From Natronobacterium texcoconense (GTDB taxonomy: Archaea; Halobacteriota; Halobacteria; Halobacteriales; Natrialbaceae), in assembly GCF_900104065.1 (NCBI RefSeq), contig NZ_FNLC01000003.1, forward strand, positions 248,001-312,000: 64,000 nt of DNA, written 5' to 3'. The position numbers and the translations under genes are program-made. Numbering within the stretch: position 1 is the stretch's first letter; the number at the start of each line of letters is the position of its first letter. Under the pieces are notes generated by a model. That model was not told the origin of the DNA, ran no database searches, and was given only the letters and a program-made list of their open reading frames with translations. This document shows positions 1 through 8,431 of the stretch, in pieces.

Positions 1-894
1 GAGGGGATGTGGGAAGAGTACGTCGAGCAGGACCTGCCGATGACGCTGGGCCACGAGAACGCCGGCACTGTCGCCGAGGTCGGCGACGAGGTCCAGCTAG
101 TCGAGGAGGGCGACCCCGTCATCTGTCACCCTGTCCAGACCTGTGGCATCTGTCGCCCCTGTCGGCTCGGCGAGGAGATGTACTGCGAGAACCAGGAATT
201 CAACGGGCTGACGACGGACGGCGGCTTCGCCGAGTACGTTCTGACGAACGAACGCGCGGTCATCCCGCTTCCCGATAGCATCGACCCGACCGAGATCGCA
301 CCGCATGCCGACGCAGGGATCACAGCCTACCACGCCGCAAAGAAGGCCACAGCGGATCTGAACCCCGGCGACACCTGCGTCGTGATCGGCATCGGCGGCC
401 TCGGTCACATCGGCGTCCAATGCGTCGACGCGATGAGCGCCGCCGACATCGTCGCCGTCGACCTGAAAGCGGAGGCACTCGAGCTGGCAGCGGATCTCGG
501 CGTCGGCCACACCGTCGACTCGAGCGAGGAGGACGTCGCCTCGGTCGTCGGGGACCTCACCGACGACGCGGGCGCCCAGCAGGTGCTCGACTTCGTCGGC
601 CGCGACGAAACGACCGAGCTCGGGCCGGAGATCGTCGCACAGGGCGGCGACCACCACGTGATCGGCTACGGCGGGCACGTCCACGAGCCCTGCCAGACGC
701 TGGTGTTCGGCGAGATGTCGTACCAGGGCGACCTCGTCGGCCAGTACACCGAACTCCAGGAACTGGTCGCGCTCGTCGAGCGCGGCGACGTCGAGTTACA
801 CACCGAGCGTCACGACCTGGGCGAGATCAACACGGTCGCGGAACGACTCGAGCACGGCGAGATCGAGGGACGAGCGGTCGTCACGCCGCCGTAA
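1..894 (+). CDS. Zinc-dependent alcohol dehydrogenase, 5' partial
   Basis: This is a medium-chain NAD(P)-dependent, zinc-containing alcohol dehydrogenase that oxidises alcohols to aldehydes or ketones in the cytoplasm. The frame is open from base 1, so the N-terminus, with the first catalytic Cys, lies outside the window. What remains shows the GHE motif with a catalytic-zinc ligand near residue 18, a structural-zinc lobe with four cysteines (CGIC, RPC, MYC) around residues 47-60, and a Rossmann motif GIGGLGHIG near residue 129. The C-terminal catalytic domain runs to a normal stop. The family is about 340-350 aa and about 297 are present. The substrate cannot be deduced. Confidence 0.9.
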   Translation, partial: EGMWEEYVEQDLPMTLGHENAGTVAEVGDEVQLVEEGDPVICHPVQTCGICRPCRLGEEMYCENQEFNGLTTDGGFAEYVLTNERAVIPLPDSIDPTEIAPHADAGITAYHAAKKATADLNPGDTCVVIGIGGLGHIGVQCVDAMSAADIVAVDLKAEALELAADLGVGHTVDSSEEDVASVVGDLTDDAGAQQVLDFVGRDETTELGPEIVAQGGDHHVIGYGGHVHEPCQTLVFGEMSYQGDLVGQYTELQELVALVERGDVELHTERHDLGEINTVAERLEHGEIEGRAVVTPP

Positions 895-903
895 TCTCCC
901 CTC

Positions 904-1485
904 TCACCCCGGCAAGAAGATATTGATCACCGTCACGACGATCCCCGCGAGCCCCATCCGAACGGCGGCGACGTACCAGCGCTGTCTGGACAGCGTCGAG
1001 AGATAGATGCCGAACGTCGAGAGGATCGCGACCCCGACGGCGATCGACGCAGCGACCGCCTGGAACATCGTGAAGACGACGCCCTCGAGCGCGAGCGGCG
1101 ACAGCGTCAGCAAGATGGCGAGGATCGGGCCGGACGCGCTCGCGGTGGCGTGGACGATCTGTGCGGCGCGGTTCTCCCGTTGGACGCGCGTGTCCTCGAG
1201 TTCGGTGAGCATCGCCTGTTCGATCCGTTCCTGTTTGGCCATCGCTTCGGCGCGTTCGATCTCCCAGACGCTCCAGACGCCGGACGTTCCCAATCCAACC
1301 GCTGCACCGAGACCGATGGCGATCGCAGTGAAACCGTCATCGATTCCCGAGAGGTAGGCACCGACGACGACGCCGATGCTGGTGAGCGTCCCGTCGAAGC
1401 CGTTCGCGACGAAGTATCGCCGGGAGATCGACCGGACGTCGTCTTTCTCGAGGACGCGCCGGATCCTGTCGAGACGGCTCGCCAT
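904..1485 (-). CDS. VIT family membrane protein (CCC1/VIT1-like)
   Basis: A 193-residue integral membrane protein of the VIT (vacuolar iron transporter, CCC1-like) family; prokaryotic members are thought to move iron or manganese across the membrane. The N-terminal motif FVANGFDGTLTSIGVVVGAY around residues 26-45 is typical. A charged helix (residues about 75-105) separates two pairs of hydrophobic helices, which is the family layout. It starts 2 nt after the DUF211 gene on the same strand, so the two are probably one transcript. The ion specificity is inferred from the family only. Confidence 0.8.
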   Translation of the reverse strand: MASRLDRIRRVLEKDDVRSISRRYFVANGFDGTLTSIGVVVGAYLSGIDDGFTAIAIGLGAAVGLGTSGVWSVWEIERAEAMAKQERIEQAMLTELEDTRVQRENRAAQIVHATASASGPILAILLTLSPLALEGVVFTMFQAVAASIAVGVAILSTFGIYLSTLSRQRWYVAAVRMGLAGIVVTVINIFLPG

Positions 1486-1487
1486 CG

Positions 1488-1772
1488 TCAGTACCCGAGC
1501 AAGGGATCGTCGACTGTCCGTTCGCCGCAGGCGACCTGGTCGATCGAGTGGATCGACGCGCTCAGGTCCTGAATCTCCTCACGGACGGCCTCGAGGTCGA
1601 GGTCGTCGCCCTCGAGTGTCACCCGTAGCGTCTTGACAGTCTCGTCGACCTCGACGACCGTCGCAGTGGCCGCGTCGACACACTCGAGGTCACCCAGCTG
1701 GGTCGTGAAAGGAACGACGCCGGGATCGTGCGGTTTCAATACGTCGAGGACGAGTCGCGTGATCGGAGCCAT
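1488..1772 (-). CDS. DUF211 family protein
   Basis: A 94-residue protein matching the archaeal DUF211 family, small ferredoxin-fold-like proteins of unknown function. It opens with MAPITRLVLDVLKPH and alternates short strands with acidic helices, as family members do; the length is also normal. It is the first gene of a two-gene unit with the VIT-family protein (2-nt gap). DUF211 proteins often sit beside membrane transporters, so a regulatory or accessory role for the neighbour is possible but unproven. Confidence 0.8.
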   Translation of the reverse strand: MAPITRLVLDVLKPHDPGVVPFTTQLGDLECVDAATATVVEVDETVKTLRVTLEGDDLDLEAVREEIQDLSASIHSIDQVACGERTVDDPLLGY

Positions 1773-1855
1773 ACCCGTTCGAACGGCAGGCGGATTGAAA
1801 GGTCTACGGACGCCGGCGGCGGCACGCTCTTGTGCGATCCCGTGATAGCCCGGGT

Positions 1856-3190
1856 ATGGCTACCCTCGAGGACACACTCGAGATCGGCGGCGTCGAGGTC
1901 CCGAACCGGCTCTACCGTGCGCCGTTGCTCGAGTGTGCGGGCAACGGCCCCGACGCGATCGAGACGCTGATCGAGGACCTGGAACCGGCCGCGGCGTCGG
2001 GCGTCGGCCTCATTTTTCAGGGTGCAACGATCGTTCGCGGTGACGGCGGCTGTGCCGCACCGGGGATGACCCGCGTCCACGACCCCGAGTTCGTCTCCGA
2101 ACTCTCGGCGTTGACCGACCGGATCCACGACCACGGCGGTCGGATCTTCCTGCAACTCGAGCACGGCGGACTGCGGAGTATGGAGACCTGGCACGCCGAG
2201 TACCGCCGGCAACAGCCGGACCTCGAGCAACTCGCAGTCTCGGAGTTGCCCTGGCAGTTACGGCTCTTCGATCGACTCGGCTTCCTCTCGTACGACCCGC
2301 ACGTCCTCTCGACGGCGGAAGTGTACGAACTCGCCGCGGATTTCGGCCGCTCGGCGGCGTACGCCGTCGACGCCGGTTACGACGGGATCCACATCTCCGG
2401 AGCGAACATGGGCATCGTCCAGCAGTTCCTCTCGCCGTTCTACAACCGCCGCGACGACGAGTTCGGCGGGAGCCCCGAAGCACGACTCGAGTTTCTCGCC
2501 GTCGTTCACGACGAGATCCGCGACCGGGCCGGCGACGTACCCCTGATCACGAAGGTACCCGCCGAGACCCCCGCACCGCCCGCTCCCGTCGTCCGGCGAA
2601 AGCTTTCGCTCGAGGACGGGGTCGAGATCGCTCGTCGACTCGAGAAGATCGGGTACGACGCCGTCGTCCCCGTTCAGGCGTCCGTCGTCTGGGACATGAG
2701 TATCGTCCGCGGCGAGTATCCGGAACGGGCGTGGAACAACGAGGCGCTTCGCGAGGAGTACGACGCAGCCTTCGGCGGATCGAACCGGAGGCGACTCGTC
2801 GCGCTCGGGAACTGGCTCGAGTCGCTGCAGTACGACTTCGAACCCGCCTGGAACGCCGAGTTCTGTCGACGAGTCCGGGAGGAGGTTTCGATCCCCGTGC
2901 TCGCCGAAGGCGGTATTCGAGAGCGCGAGCAGATGGATCGGCTACTGGGGCGCGACGCGAGCGAGACGGAGCCGGCCTGTGATATGGTCGGGATGGCCAG
3001 GCCGTTCTACGCCGAACCGCGTCTGGGCGCACGTCTGCTCGAGAGCGACGACGATACACGGGTTCTCTGTGAGAGCTGTAACAACTGTACCGTCCCGCAG
3101 GCGACCGGCGCACCGGGGATTTGCCGGACGCCCGACGTGTTGCAAAAGCGGGGCGAACTCGAGCGGGAAGGTGCCTACGATCGAGCGTAA
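1856..3190 (+). CDS. NADH:flavin oxidoreductase (old yellow enzyme family)
   Basis: A 444-residue FMN-dependent TIM-barrel oxidoreductase of the OYE/2,4-dienoyl-CoA reductase-like family, expected to reduce activated C=C bonds with NAD(P)H. It starts with the typical LEIGGVEVPNRLYRAP segment. It also has a QLEHGG motif (about residue 100), the DGIHISGAN segment where OYE enzymes carry their active-site stretch, and the phosphate-binding end VLAEGGIRE. A CESCNNC cysteine cluster lies near the C-terminus, but there is no C-terminal NAD(P)H domain. The ATG at 1856 was preferred over an in-frame ATG at 1832 because homology begins there. It is transcribed alone. Confidence 0.85.
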   Translation: MATLEDTLEIGGVEVPNRLYRAPLLECAGNGPDAIETLIEDLEPAAASGVGLIFQGATIVRGDGGCAAPGMTRVHDPEFVSELSALTDRIHDHGGRIFLQLEHGGLRSMETWHAEYRRQQPDLEQLAVSELPWQLRLFDRLGFLSYDPHVLSTAEVYELAADFGRSAAYAVDAGYDGIHISGANMGIVQQFLSPFYNRRDDEFGGSPEARLEFLAVVHDEIRDRAGDVPLITKVPAETPAPPAPVVRRKLSLEDGVEIARRLEKIGYDAVVPVQASVVWDMSIVRGEYPERAWNNEALREEYDAAFGGSNRRRLVALGNWLESLQYDFEPAWNAEFCRRVREEVSIPVLAEGGIREREQMDRLLGRDASETEPACDMVGMARPFYAEPRLGARLLESDDDTRVLCESCNNCTVPQATGAPGICRTPDVLQKRGELEREGAYDRA

Positions 3191-3198
3191 GAGCGTAT

Positions 3199-3936
3199 TC
3201 AGGCGGTGACGACGCCGTTCGTCGCCTCCTCGAGCGTCAACTCGCGGGTGTAGTCGGGCGCTTCTACCTCGAGTAGGGAGTCATCCTCGAGGCCGGCGAA
3301 GTGAAGGGTCAGTTCGTAGCTGCCGTCGGATTCGACGGCGCTGACCTCGCTGCGGTCTTCCTCGAGCGTCCGGACGTGGACGAACTCGCCGGCGTGCTCG
3401 GGATCGGTCCGGCCCTGGACGGTGTAGGCAGGGAGGTTCTGGCTGGCTTCGCTCCCCTCGACCGGGTGTCCCGACTCGACCCACGCCTGAAGGCCCTCGT
3501 CCAACGCGTAGACGTTCTCGTAGCCGTTCGCGATCAGCGTCGCGGCCCGCTGGCCGGCGAGCAGATGCGGACAGACGCAGTAGGTGACGATCAGGTCGTC
3601 CTCGGACCACTCCGCGACCGGGTCGTCCGCGCCGCCGTCGGGGGCACTGCTCAACACGGCGCCCGTGATTCGGACGTCTCGGTACTGATCCGACTCGCGC
3701 GTATCGACCATCCGTGCTTCCTGTCGGCGATACCAGTAGACGACGTCCTCGAGCGGGGCGAGTGGTACCTCGACACCGCCGAACGTCTCGGTGTCGTAGG
3801 CGGCGGTATCGATCTCGCGTTCCGGCGGGACGTCTTCGGGTTCGGGGCCGTAGCCGTCCGGAGCGTCGCCGCCGAGACAGCCAGCGAGGCCTGCGACCGC
3901 GAACGTTCCCGTTGCAAGAAACTGCCGTCGGTTCAT
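3199..3936 (-). CDS. Rhodanese-domain Tat lipoprotein
   Basis: A 245-residue exported protein. The start at 3936 gives a textbook haloarchaeal signal: MNRRQFLATG (twin arginine) followed by the lipobox LAGC, so it should be folded in the cytoplasm, exported by Tat and lipid-anchored outside. Residues about 60-150 form a rhodanese-like domain with a CVCPH active-site loop in the position of the sulfur-carrying cysteine. The last 80 residues form an additional beta-rich domain that I do not recognise. The longer reading frame upstream overlaps tRNA-Gln and is not coding. The sulfur donor and acceptor are unknown. Confidence 0.8.
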   Translation of the reverse strand: MNRRQFLATGTFAVAGLAGCLGGDAPDGYGPEPEDVPPEREIDTAAYDTETFGGVEVPLAPLEDVVYWYRRQEARMVDTRESDQYRDVRITGAVLSSAPDGGADDPVAEWSEDDLIVTYCVCPHLLAGQRAATLIANGYENVYALDEGLQAWVESGHPVEGSEASQNLPAYTVQGRTDPEHAGEFVHVRTLEEDRSEVSAVESDGSYELTLHFAGLEDDSLLEVEAPDYTRELTLEEATNGVVTA

Positions 3937-4078
3937 CGACAACTCGTAGGAAGGGGAGGCCAATAGTGGTTCTGGTGAGCGAATTTCCCACGAGTAAACC
4001 GATAGTTGACCCCTTCGTTTCAGGTGGAAATCGAGAGACGGCACTGGGGAAGTCCTCGAGTCGAAATTGCGAGAGAAG

Positions 4079-4151
4079 TAGTCCATCCTGGATTCGAACC
4101 AGGGTCGAAGCCCCCAGAAGGCTTCAGGATTGGCCACTACCCCAATGGACT
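4079..4151 (-). tRNA. tRNA-Gln (CTG anticodon)
   Basis: Read on the minus strand, it folds into a cloverleaf. The acceptor is AGTCCAT/ATGGACT. The anticodon stem is AAGCC/GGCTT with the 7-nt loop TTCTGGG, giving anticodon CTG. The T-arm contains GGTTCGAATCC, and the discriminator base is A. No CCA is encoded and no intron is seen. It lies between a rhodanese gene and a small membrane protein gene. Confidence 0.95.
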
Positions 4152-4275
4152 ATGACTGCAGCCATTCGTAGTCGGCGTTCGTATTAGAGTGTTACGAACT
4201 CGTTGCACCGTGCGAGAATCGTACGAATGCCGAACCACTGACATTTTCAGTACGTTAGGCGGTCGTCGATAGCGA

Positions 4276-4674
4276 TTATCGGCCCTCGAGTCGAGTGAGG
4301 GCCGCCTGGCGTTTCTCGACGACTGACTCGATCCGGTCTTTCTTGTCCTCGGGGTCCTCGAGCCCCTCGAGCCAGTACAGCGAGCTATAGAACGCCACGA
4401 CGTCGCCGATCTCGTCCTCCGAGAGCAGTCCGAGGTCGTCGGCCGCGGACTCGTAGATCACGGGCGGTTCGACGCGTTCGGTCACCTGTTCGTAGCCGCC
4501 GTCATCGATCAGTTCGTCGACGTACTCGTAGGCTCGAAGCTCTTCGGCGAACGCCCGCCGGAGCCGACGGGTCGCATCACGCTCGCGTTTCCAGTAGAGC
4601 AGGTACGAGCCGGCGGCCGTGGCGATCGCGCCGATTATCGCCCCGAGGACGAATCCGACGGCGGTATCGACCAT
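4276..4674 (-). CDS. Hypothetical membrane-anchored protein, 132 aa
   Basis: No family recognised. Residues 5-27 form one glycine/alanine-rich transmembrane helix (VGFVLGAIIGAIATAAGSYLL), followed at once by a basic stretch (KRERDATRRLRR) that should face the cytoplasm. The rest is a charged, probably helical cytoplasmic domain of about 95 residues ending in ALTRLEGR. Codon use and acidity match the neighbours, and it appears to be a single-gene unit. It is real coding sequence by composition, but its function is unknown. Confidence 0.7.
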   Translation of the reverse strand: MVDTAVGFVLGAIIGAIATAAGSYLLYWKRERDATRRLRRAFAEELRAYEYVDELIDDGGYEQVTERVEPPVIYESAADDLGLLSEDEIGDVVAFYSSLYWLEGLEDPEDKKDRIESVVEKRQAALTRLEGR

Positions 4675-4729
4675 ACGGGTTCCAGGCGAAACGGGCGGGT
4701 AAAGCTACGGCCGGCGGTGAAGAAGGAAC

Positions 4730-5155
4730 TTAGTCTTCGGTCGTCGTCTTGTCGACCTCGAGTTCGCCGCGATAGATCTCCGCGCCGTCCTGGGCGACCT
4801 TCTCGGCGAGGACGGCACACTTGACCCGCATCGGCGAGATGTCGACGCCGAGCATGTCGATGATGTCGTCGCGGTCCATCTCGAGCAGTTCGTCGACGGT
4901 CTTGCCCTGCAGTTCCGTCGAGAGCATGCTCGCGCTGGCCTGGCTGATCGCACAGCCGTCGCCGGAGAACGCGACGCGTTCGATCCGCTCCTCGTCGCCC
5001 TCGTCCTCGAGGACGACGTCCATTCGAATCTCGTCACCACACATCGGGTTCTCGCCGATGTGGGTGAAGGTTGGATCCTCGAGTTTCCCGTAGTTGCGGG
5101 GGTTCTTGTAGTGGTCGAGGATCTGCTGTCGGTACATGTCCGAGCCCAGTCCCAT
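4730..5155 (-). CDS. sufU: SufU/NifU-like Fe-S cluster assembly protein
   Basis: A 141-residue SUF-type NifU homolog that accepts sulfur from the cysteine desulfurase, or acts as a scaffold, during Fe-S cluster assembly. The three conserved cysteines are visible: ENPMCGDE (about residue 40), GDGCAIS (about 67) and RVKCAVL (about 120). It opens with MYRQQILDHYKNPRN, as the family does. The start at 5155 is supported by a strong Shine-Dalgarno sequence GGAGG just upstream; the longer frame from 5212 adds an unrelated tail. The partner desulfurase gene sufS lies 2 kb away on the same strand. Confidence 0.92.
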   Translation of the reverse strand: MGLGSDMYRQQILDHYKNPRNYGKLEDPTFTHIGENPMCGDEIRMDVVLEDEGDEERIERVAFSGDGCAISQASASMLSTELQGKTVDELLEMDRDDIIDMLGVDISPMRVKCAVLAEKVAQDGAEIYRGELEVDKTTTED

Positions 5156-5308
5156 CGTTACCTCCGAATAGACTGGTGAGTTGTAAAAGGGTTCCGGGGC
5201 TCCGGTGCTCACGGTATCGAAATCGGTTACGTCGGCTGGTGTACGGGAAAGTCGAGACGCAGTCGCACACCGCAGCGCGGAAACGGTTGGTGGTCGATGC
5301 CGCTACGT

Positions 5309-5551
5309 CTATCCCTGGTCGATCGGGGGATTGAGGTAGCAGGCGTCGACGATGACGAACACGCCGATGGTTGCGGCGACGAGCATCGCCTGGACCATCG
5401 ACACGTTCGCCACGGTCGCGACGACCAGTGCAACCGCGAAAGCGACCGGGACGACTCCGAGCAGGAGGTCGTACCGGTCGGCCGCGGCGAGAACGTCGAC
5501 CAGGGCGTCGAACGGGTCCCGTCGGGGACGGCCAATGAGTTTCTCGTACAC
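5309..5551 (-). CDS. Small hypothetical membrane protein, 80 aa
   Basis: No family recognised. There is a short cytoplasmic N-terminus (MYEKLIGRPRRDPFD) followed by two closely spaced hydrophobic helices at residues about 29-50 and 53-72. It ends in NPPIDQG. The basic-then-hydrophobic order suggests a helical hairpin with both ends inside. It lies alone between sufU and an HD-domain gene on the same strand. Confidence 0.6.
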   Translation of the reverse strand: MYEKLIGRPRRDPFDALVDVLAAADRYDLLLGVVPVAFAVALVVATVANVSMVQAMLVAATIGVFVIVDACYLNPPIDQG

Positions 5552-5627
5552 GGGTTCTCACCTCGGCGTCGCCCACTAGGGGAAGGCAGCTAAAAAAATC
5601 CTCCGCCAGTTTGTAGTTGTTTTTCGA

Positions 5628-6266
5628 TCACCGATCGCCAGCGACTTCCGCGTCGAACTGGGCGACGTACTCCCGAACGAACGCCGTGCGTTCGTCCGCG
5701 AGTTCCCGGCCGACGTCGGTGTACATTCGGTCCGCGAGTTGCAGGATCTTCTCGTGGATGTGGTCGTACTGGCTTTCGTCATCTGTACCGCCTGCTCCGA
5801 TTTCGTCGGGAAGGACCGACGACCCGTGGATCGGCGACCCGATCTCACCACCGAACGAGAAGACGCGAGCGATCCCGACCGCACCGAGGGCGTCGAGGTT
5901 GTCCGCGTCCGAGAGCAGTTTCGCCTCGAGCGTCTCGGGTTCCGGGCCGGTCGAAAACCGGTGGGAACGAACGCAGTGTGTAACCTGTTCGACCGTCTCC
6001 GGCGACGCCTCGAGGTCCTCGAGGATCCGTTCGGCTTCCGCCGCCCCCCAGTCAGAGTGGTCGTCGATCTCGCCGCGATCCTCCTTCTCTCGACCGATAT
6101 CGTGCAGAAGGACCGCGAGTCGTAGTATCTCTTCGTCGGCCGACTCCGGATGGCGCTCGAGCAACGTTTCGGCGAGTGACTCGACGCGCTGGACGTGACG
6201 CCAGTCGTGGGCCGGCGATGCCTCCTCGAAGTACGGGCGAGCACGGCGACGAGCCGCTGCGATCAT
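5628..6266 (-). CDS. HD-domain metal-dependent phosphohydrolase
   Basis: A 212-residue HD-superfamily hydrolase. It has the expected metal-binding set: SPAHDWRHV (first His), LLHDIGRE (the His-Asp pair near residue 53), a HSDWGAAEA helix, and SDADNLDALGAVGIARV, whose Asp is the last ligand of the YedJ/PA4545-like subgroup. These enzymes act on phosphomonoesters or phosphodiesters, often nucleotides, but the substrate is not predictable here. The length is normal for the subgroup. It is monocistronic. Confidence 0.85.
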   Translation of the reverse strand: MIAAARRRARPYFEEASPAHDWRHVQRVESLAETLLERHPESADEEILRLAVLLHDIGREKEDRGEIDDHSDWGAAEAERILEDLEASPETVEQVTHCVRSHRFSTGPEPETLEAKLLSDADNLDALGAVGIARVFSFGGEIGSPIHGSSVLPDEIGAGGTDDESQYDHIHEKILQLADRMYTDVGRELADERTAFVREYVAQFDAEVAGDR

Positions 6267-6319
6267 AGCCCCGTCTTTCCGCGAAACGGGAATAAGCGAT
6301 CCGATTCGTGTGGAAGCGG

Positions 6320-6721
6320 TCAGCTATCGGGATCCTCGACCCGCTGTCGTTCGAGCGGCCGATAGTCATCGACGAGCTGGTCGGGAATCGCCGAAACGTT
6401 CGCGTACAATGCCTCGAGGACGACTTCGACCTCTTCGAATCGCTCGCCACGGGAGGCACGAAACGGATCGCGTTGCCACTCGACGTAGCCTCCGTCCTCG
6501 AGTCGCGGAAGGTGATGGTGGCGCAACTGAACGCGTATTTCGTCCGGATTCGACGGTCGATTCGGGCTTTCGGCAGCGGCCGGCAACGAAACGTAGCCAT
6601 CGTCTTCGATAGCCACGAGCGCATCGACGAGCTGACGTCGCGGTTCGGCGGCGAGTACCTCGAATACGTCGTTCCATCGGGAAGCGGCACGATCATGACG
6701 GCGTTCCCGGTCGAGAGACAT
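6320..6721 (-). CDS. DUF7344-type winged-helix regulator
   Basis: A 133-residue protein with a winged helix-turn-helix typical of the small haloarchaeal DUF7344 proteins. DVFEVLAAEPRRQLVDAL forms the first helices (residues about 18-36), and VRLRHHHLPRLEDGGYVEW-like sequence gives the recognition helix and wing (about 64-84). Such proteins usually act as local transcription regulators. An AT-rich stretch just upstream, around 6740-6752, could hold its promoter. The target is unknown. Confidence 0.75.
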   Translation of the reverse strand: MSLDRERRHDRAASRWNDVFEVLAAEPRRQLVDALVAIEDDGYVSLPAAAESPNRPSNPDEIRVQLRHHHLPRLEDGGYVEWQRDPFRASRGERFEEVEVVLEALYANVSAIPDQLVDDYRPLERQRVEDPDS

Positions 6722-6950
6722 ATCAGTCTATGTGAGGTGCAATATAATAAATATTGGTGGGGAATTCACTCGGTTGTGTGGATTTCGACGGCGAGAGCCT
6801 GAACGAACGATCAGCCGAATACGCGTTTGACGGGTCGAATCGGCATCAGACGGAGTGAACCGAGCGATCAACTCGAGGGCACCCTCGCGTAACACCAACT
6901 ACTCGACGTCCGTTCGGAGCGTGAAAAGCCGCCGACGTGAGAAAAGCTAC
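6722..6950. other. Intergenic region upstream of DUF7344 gene
   Basis: No gene is seen here. The part nearest 6722 is AT-rich (tattataaat-like) and probably holds the promoter of the leftward DUF7344 gene. The rest is ordinary GC-rich spacer running into a duplicated fragment of sufS. Confidence 0.5.
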
Positions 6951-7012
6951 GCGAACAACTCGCGTGCGTCCTCGAGTGCCGCCACCAGTTTATCGACTTC
7001 CTCCCGCGTGTT
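6951..7012 (-). repeat. Duplicated 3' end of sufS (second copy)
   Basis: This stretch repeats the true sufS end (7115-7176) with 60 of 62 bases identical, 164 bp downstream of it in the direction of sufS transcription. On the minus strand it still encodes the last residues EEVDKLVAALEDARELFA and has its own stop (TAG here, TAA in the real gene). It has no start and is therefore a pseudogene fragment. The DNA between the copies contains two palindromes. The simplest reading is an insertion or local rearrangement that left a duplicate gene end. Confidence 0.9.
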
Positions 7013-7035
7013 GTGAGACCACCTTTTTCCTCTCG

Positions 7036-7064
7036 GGTTCGCTCTCACTCCGCTCGATCGAACC
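7036..7064. repeat. Palindrome with conserved TCACTCCGCTC loop
   Basis: The stem GGTTCG (7036-7041) pairs with CGAACC (7059-7064). The loop contains TCACTCCGCTC. It is one member of the loop-conserved hairpin family seen elsewhere in the window, and it lies between the two copies of the sufS end. Confidence 0.6.
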
Positions 7065-7085
7065 ACTCGAGCAAAAATCTGGACC

Positions 7086-7110
7086 AAAAAGCCGCTCACT
7101 TCGTTCGCGG
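7086..7110 (-). terminator. Hairpin and T-tract after sufS
   Basis: On the minus strand, immediately after the sufS stop codon, CCGC and GCGG enclose the loop GAACGAAGTGA and are followed by C and five Ts (7086-7090). A second T5 lies at 7073-7077. Archaeal termination mainly needs the T-tract, so this is a plausible terminator for sufS. Confidence 0.6.
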
Positions 7111-8355
7111 TTATGCAAACAACTCGCGTGCGTCCTCGAGTGCCGCCACCAGTTTATCGACTTCTTCCCGCGTGTTATAGACGTAGAACGACGCTCGCGT
7201 CGACGCGGGAACGCCGAGTTTGTCGTGGAGCGGCTGCGTACAGTGGTCGCCCGCGCGGACGGCGACCGCGTAGTCGTTCATGATCGAGGTCAGATCGTGG
7301 GCGTGGACGCCCTCGAGGTTGAAACTGACCAGGCCGCCGCGGTCGGGGCCCGGTTCTGGGCCGTAGATCTCGACGTCGTCTTCGGCCTCGAGTTGCTCGT
7401 AGGCGTAGCGGGCGATCTCCTCCTCGTGGGCCTGAATTCGGTCCATGCCGATCCCCTCGAGCCAATCGATCGCCGCGTGGAGACCGACGGCCTCCGCGAT
7501 GGGCGGCGTGCCGGGTTCGAACTTCCAGGGGAGTTCGCCCCAGGTCGACTCCTCGAAGGTGACCTTCCGGATCATCCCGCCGCCGTAGAGGTAGGGTTCC
7601 ATCGCCTCGAGCAGGTCCTGCTTGCCGTAGAGGACGCCGATTCCGGTGGGTCCGGCCATCTTGTGACCCGAGAAGGCGTAGAAGTCGGCGTCGATCTCTT
7701 TCACGTCGACGGGCCGGTTCGGGACGGCCTGTGCGCCGTCGATAAAGGAGAGCGCGCCGTGTTCGTGGGCGAGATCGGTAAGTTCGCCGACGGGGTTGAC
7801 GGTGCCGAGCGTGTTCGAGACGTGGACCGCCGAGACGATGGCCGTGTCGTCGTCGATCAGTTCGCGGGCGTGATCCATGTCTAGCCGCCCGTCCTCGTCG
7901 ATGCGGATGTACTCGACGTCCGCGCCCGTCCGCTCGCCGATCTGTTGCCACGTCACCAGCGAGGCGTGGTGTTCCATCTCCGTGAGGACGACTTTGTCGC
8001 CTGGACCGAGTTCGTTCAGCCCCCACGAGTAGGCGACGAGATTCTCGCTCTCGGTCGTATTCTTGGTGAAGATGACTTCCTCGCGGCCGTCGGCGTTGAT
8101 AAACCCGGCGACGCGGTCGTGGGCCTCCTCGTAGGCGATCGAAGCCTCCTGGCTGAGATGGTGGATCCCGCGGTGGACGTTCGCGTTGTACTCGCGGTAG
8201 TAATCGCTCATCGCGTCGACGACCGGATCCGGCGTCTGGGTCGTCGCCGCGTTGTCGAGGTAGACGACCTGCTGGCCGTCGAACTCCCGCTTCAGAATCG
8301 GAAACTCCTCGCGGATCGCCCCGACGTCGAACGACTCGAGGTCCTGTCGACTCAT
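7111..8355 (-). CDS. sufS: Cysteine desulfurase SufS
   Basis: A 414-residue class II PLP-dependent cysteine desulfurase that removes sulfur from cysteine and hands it as persulfide to SufU. PLP-binding features are visible: VYLDNAATTQ near the N-terminus, NTTESENLVA, and the Schiff-base lysine in FSGHKMAGP (about residue 227). The catalytic Cys is in RAGDHCTQP (about residue 363), and the C-terminus is FYVYNTREEVDKLV. Start 8355 (MSRQDLESFD) gives family length; the 109-residue upstream extension is antisense noise. It sits on the same strand as sufU but in a separate unit. Confidence 0.95.
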   Translation of the reverse strand: MSRQDLESFDVGAIREEFPILKREFDGQQVVYLDNAATTQTPDPVVDAMSDYYREYNANVHRGIHHLSQEASIAYEEAHDRVAGFINADGREEVIFTKNTTESENLVAYSWGLNELGPGDKVVLTEMEHHASLVTWQQIGERTGADVEYIRIDEDGRLDMDHARELIDDDTAIVSAVHVSNTLGTVNPVGELTDLAHEHGALSFIDGAQAVPNRPVDVKEIDADFYAFSGHKMAGPTGIGVLYGKQDLLEAMEPYLYGGGMIRKVTFEESTWGELPWKFEPGTPPIAEAVGLHAAIDWLEGIGMDRIQAHEEEIARYAYEQLEAEDDVEIYGPEPGPDRGGLVSFNLEGVHAHDLTSIMNDYAVAVRAGDHCTQPLHDKLGVPASTRASFYVYNTREEVDKLVAALEDARELFA

Positions 8356-8431
8356 TACGTGACTAGCAGGTACCGCACACAAAACACTCCTTCGGTTCCG
8401 CCAGTACCGTTTCTCTCGAGAGCCGAACCCG

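Noticed and set aside
3937-4137. Upstream extension of the rhodanese lipoprotein gene
   Set aside because: It would overlap tRNA-Gln and bury the twin-arginine signal inside the protein.
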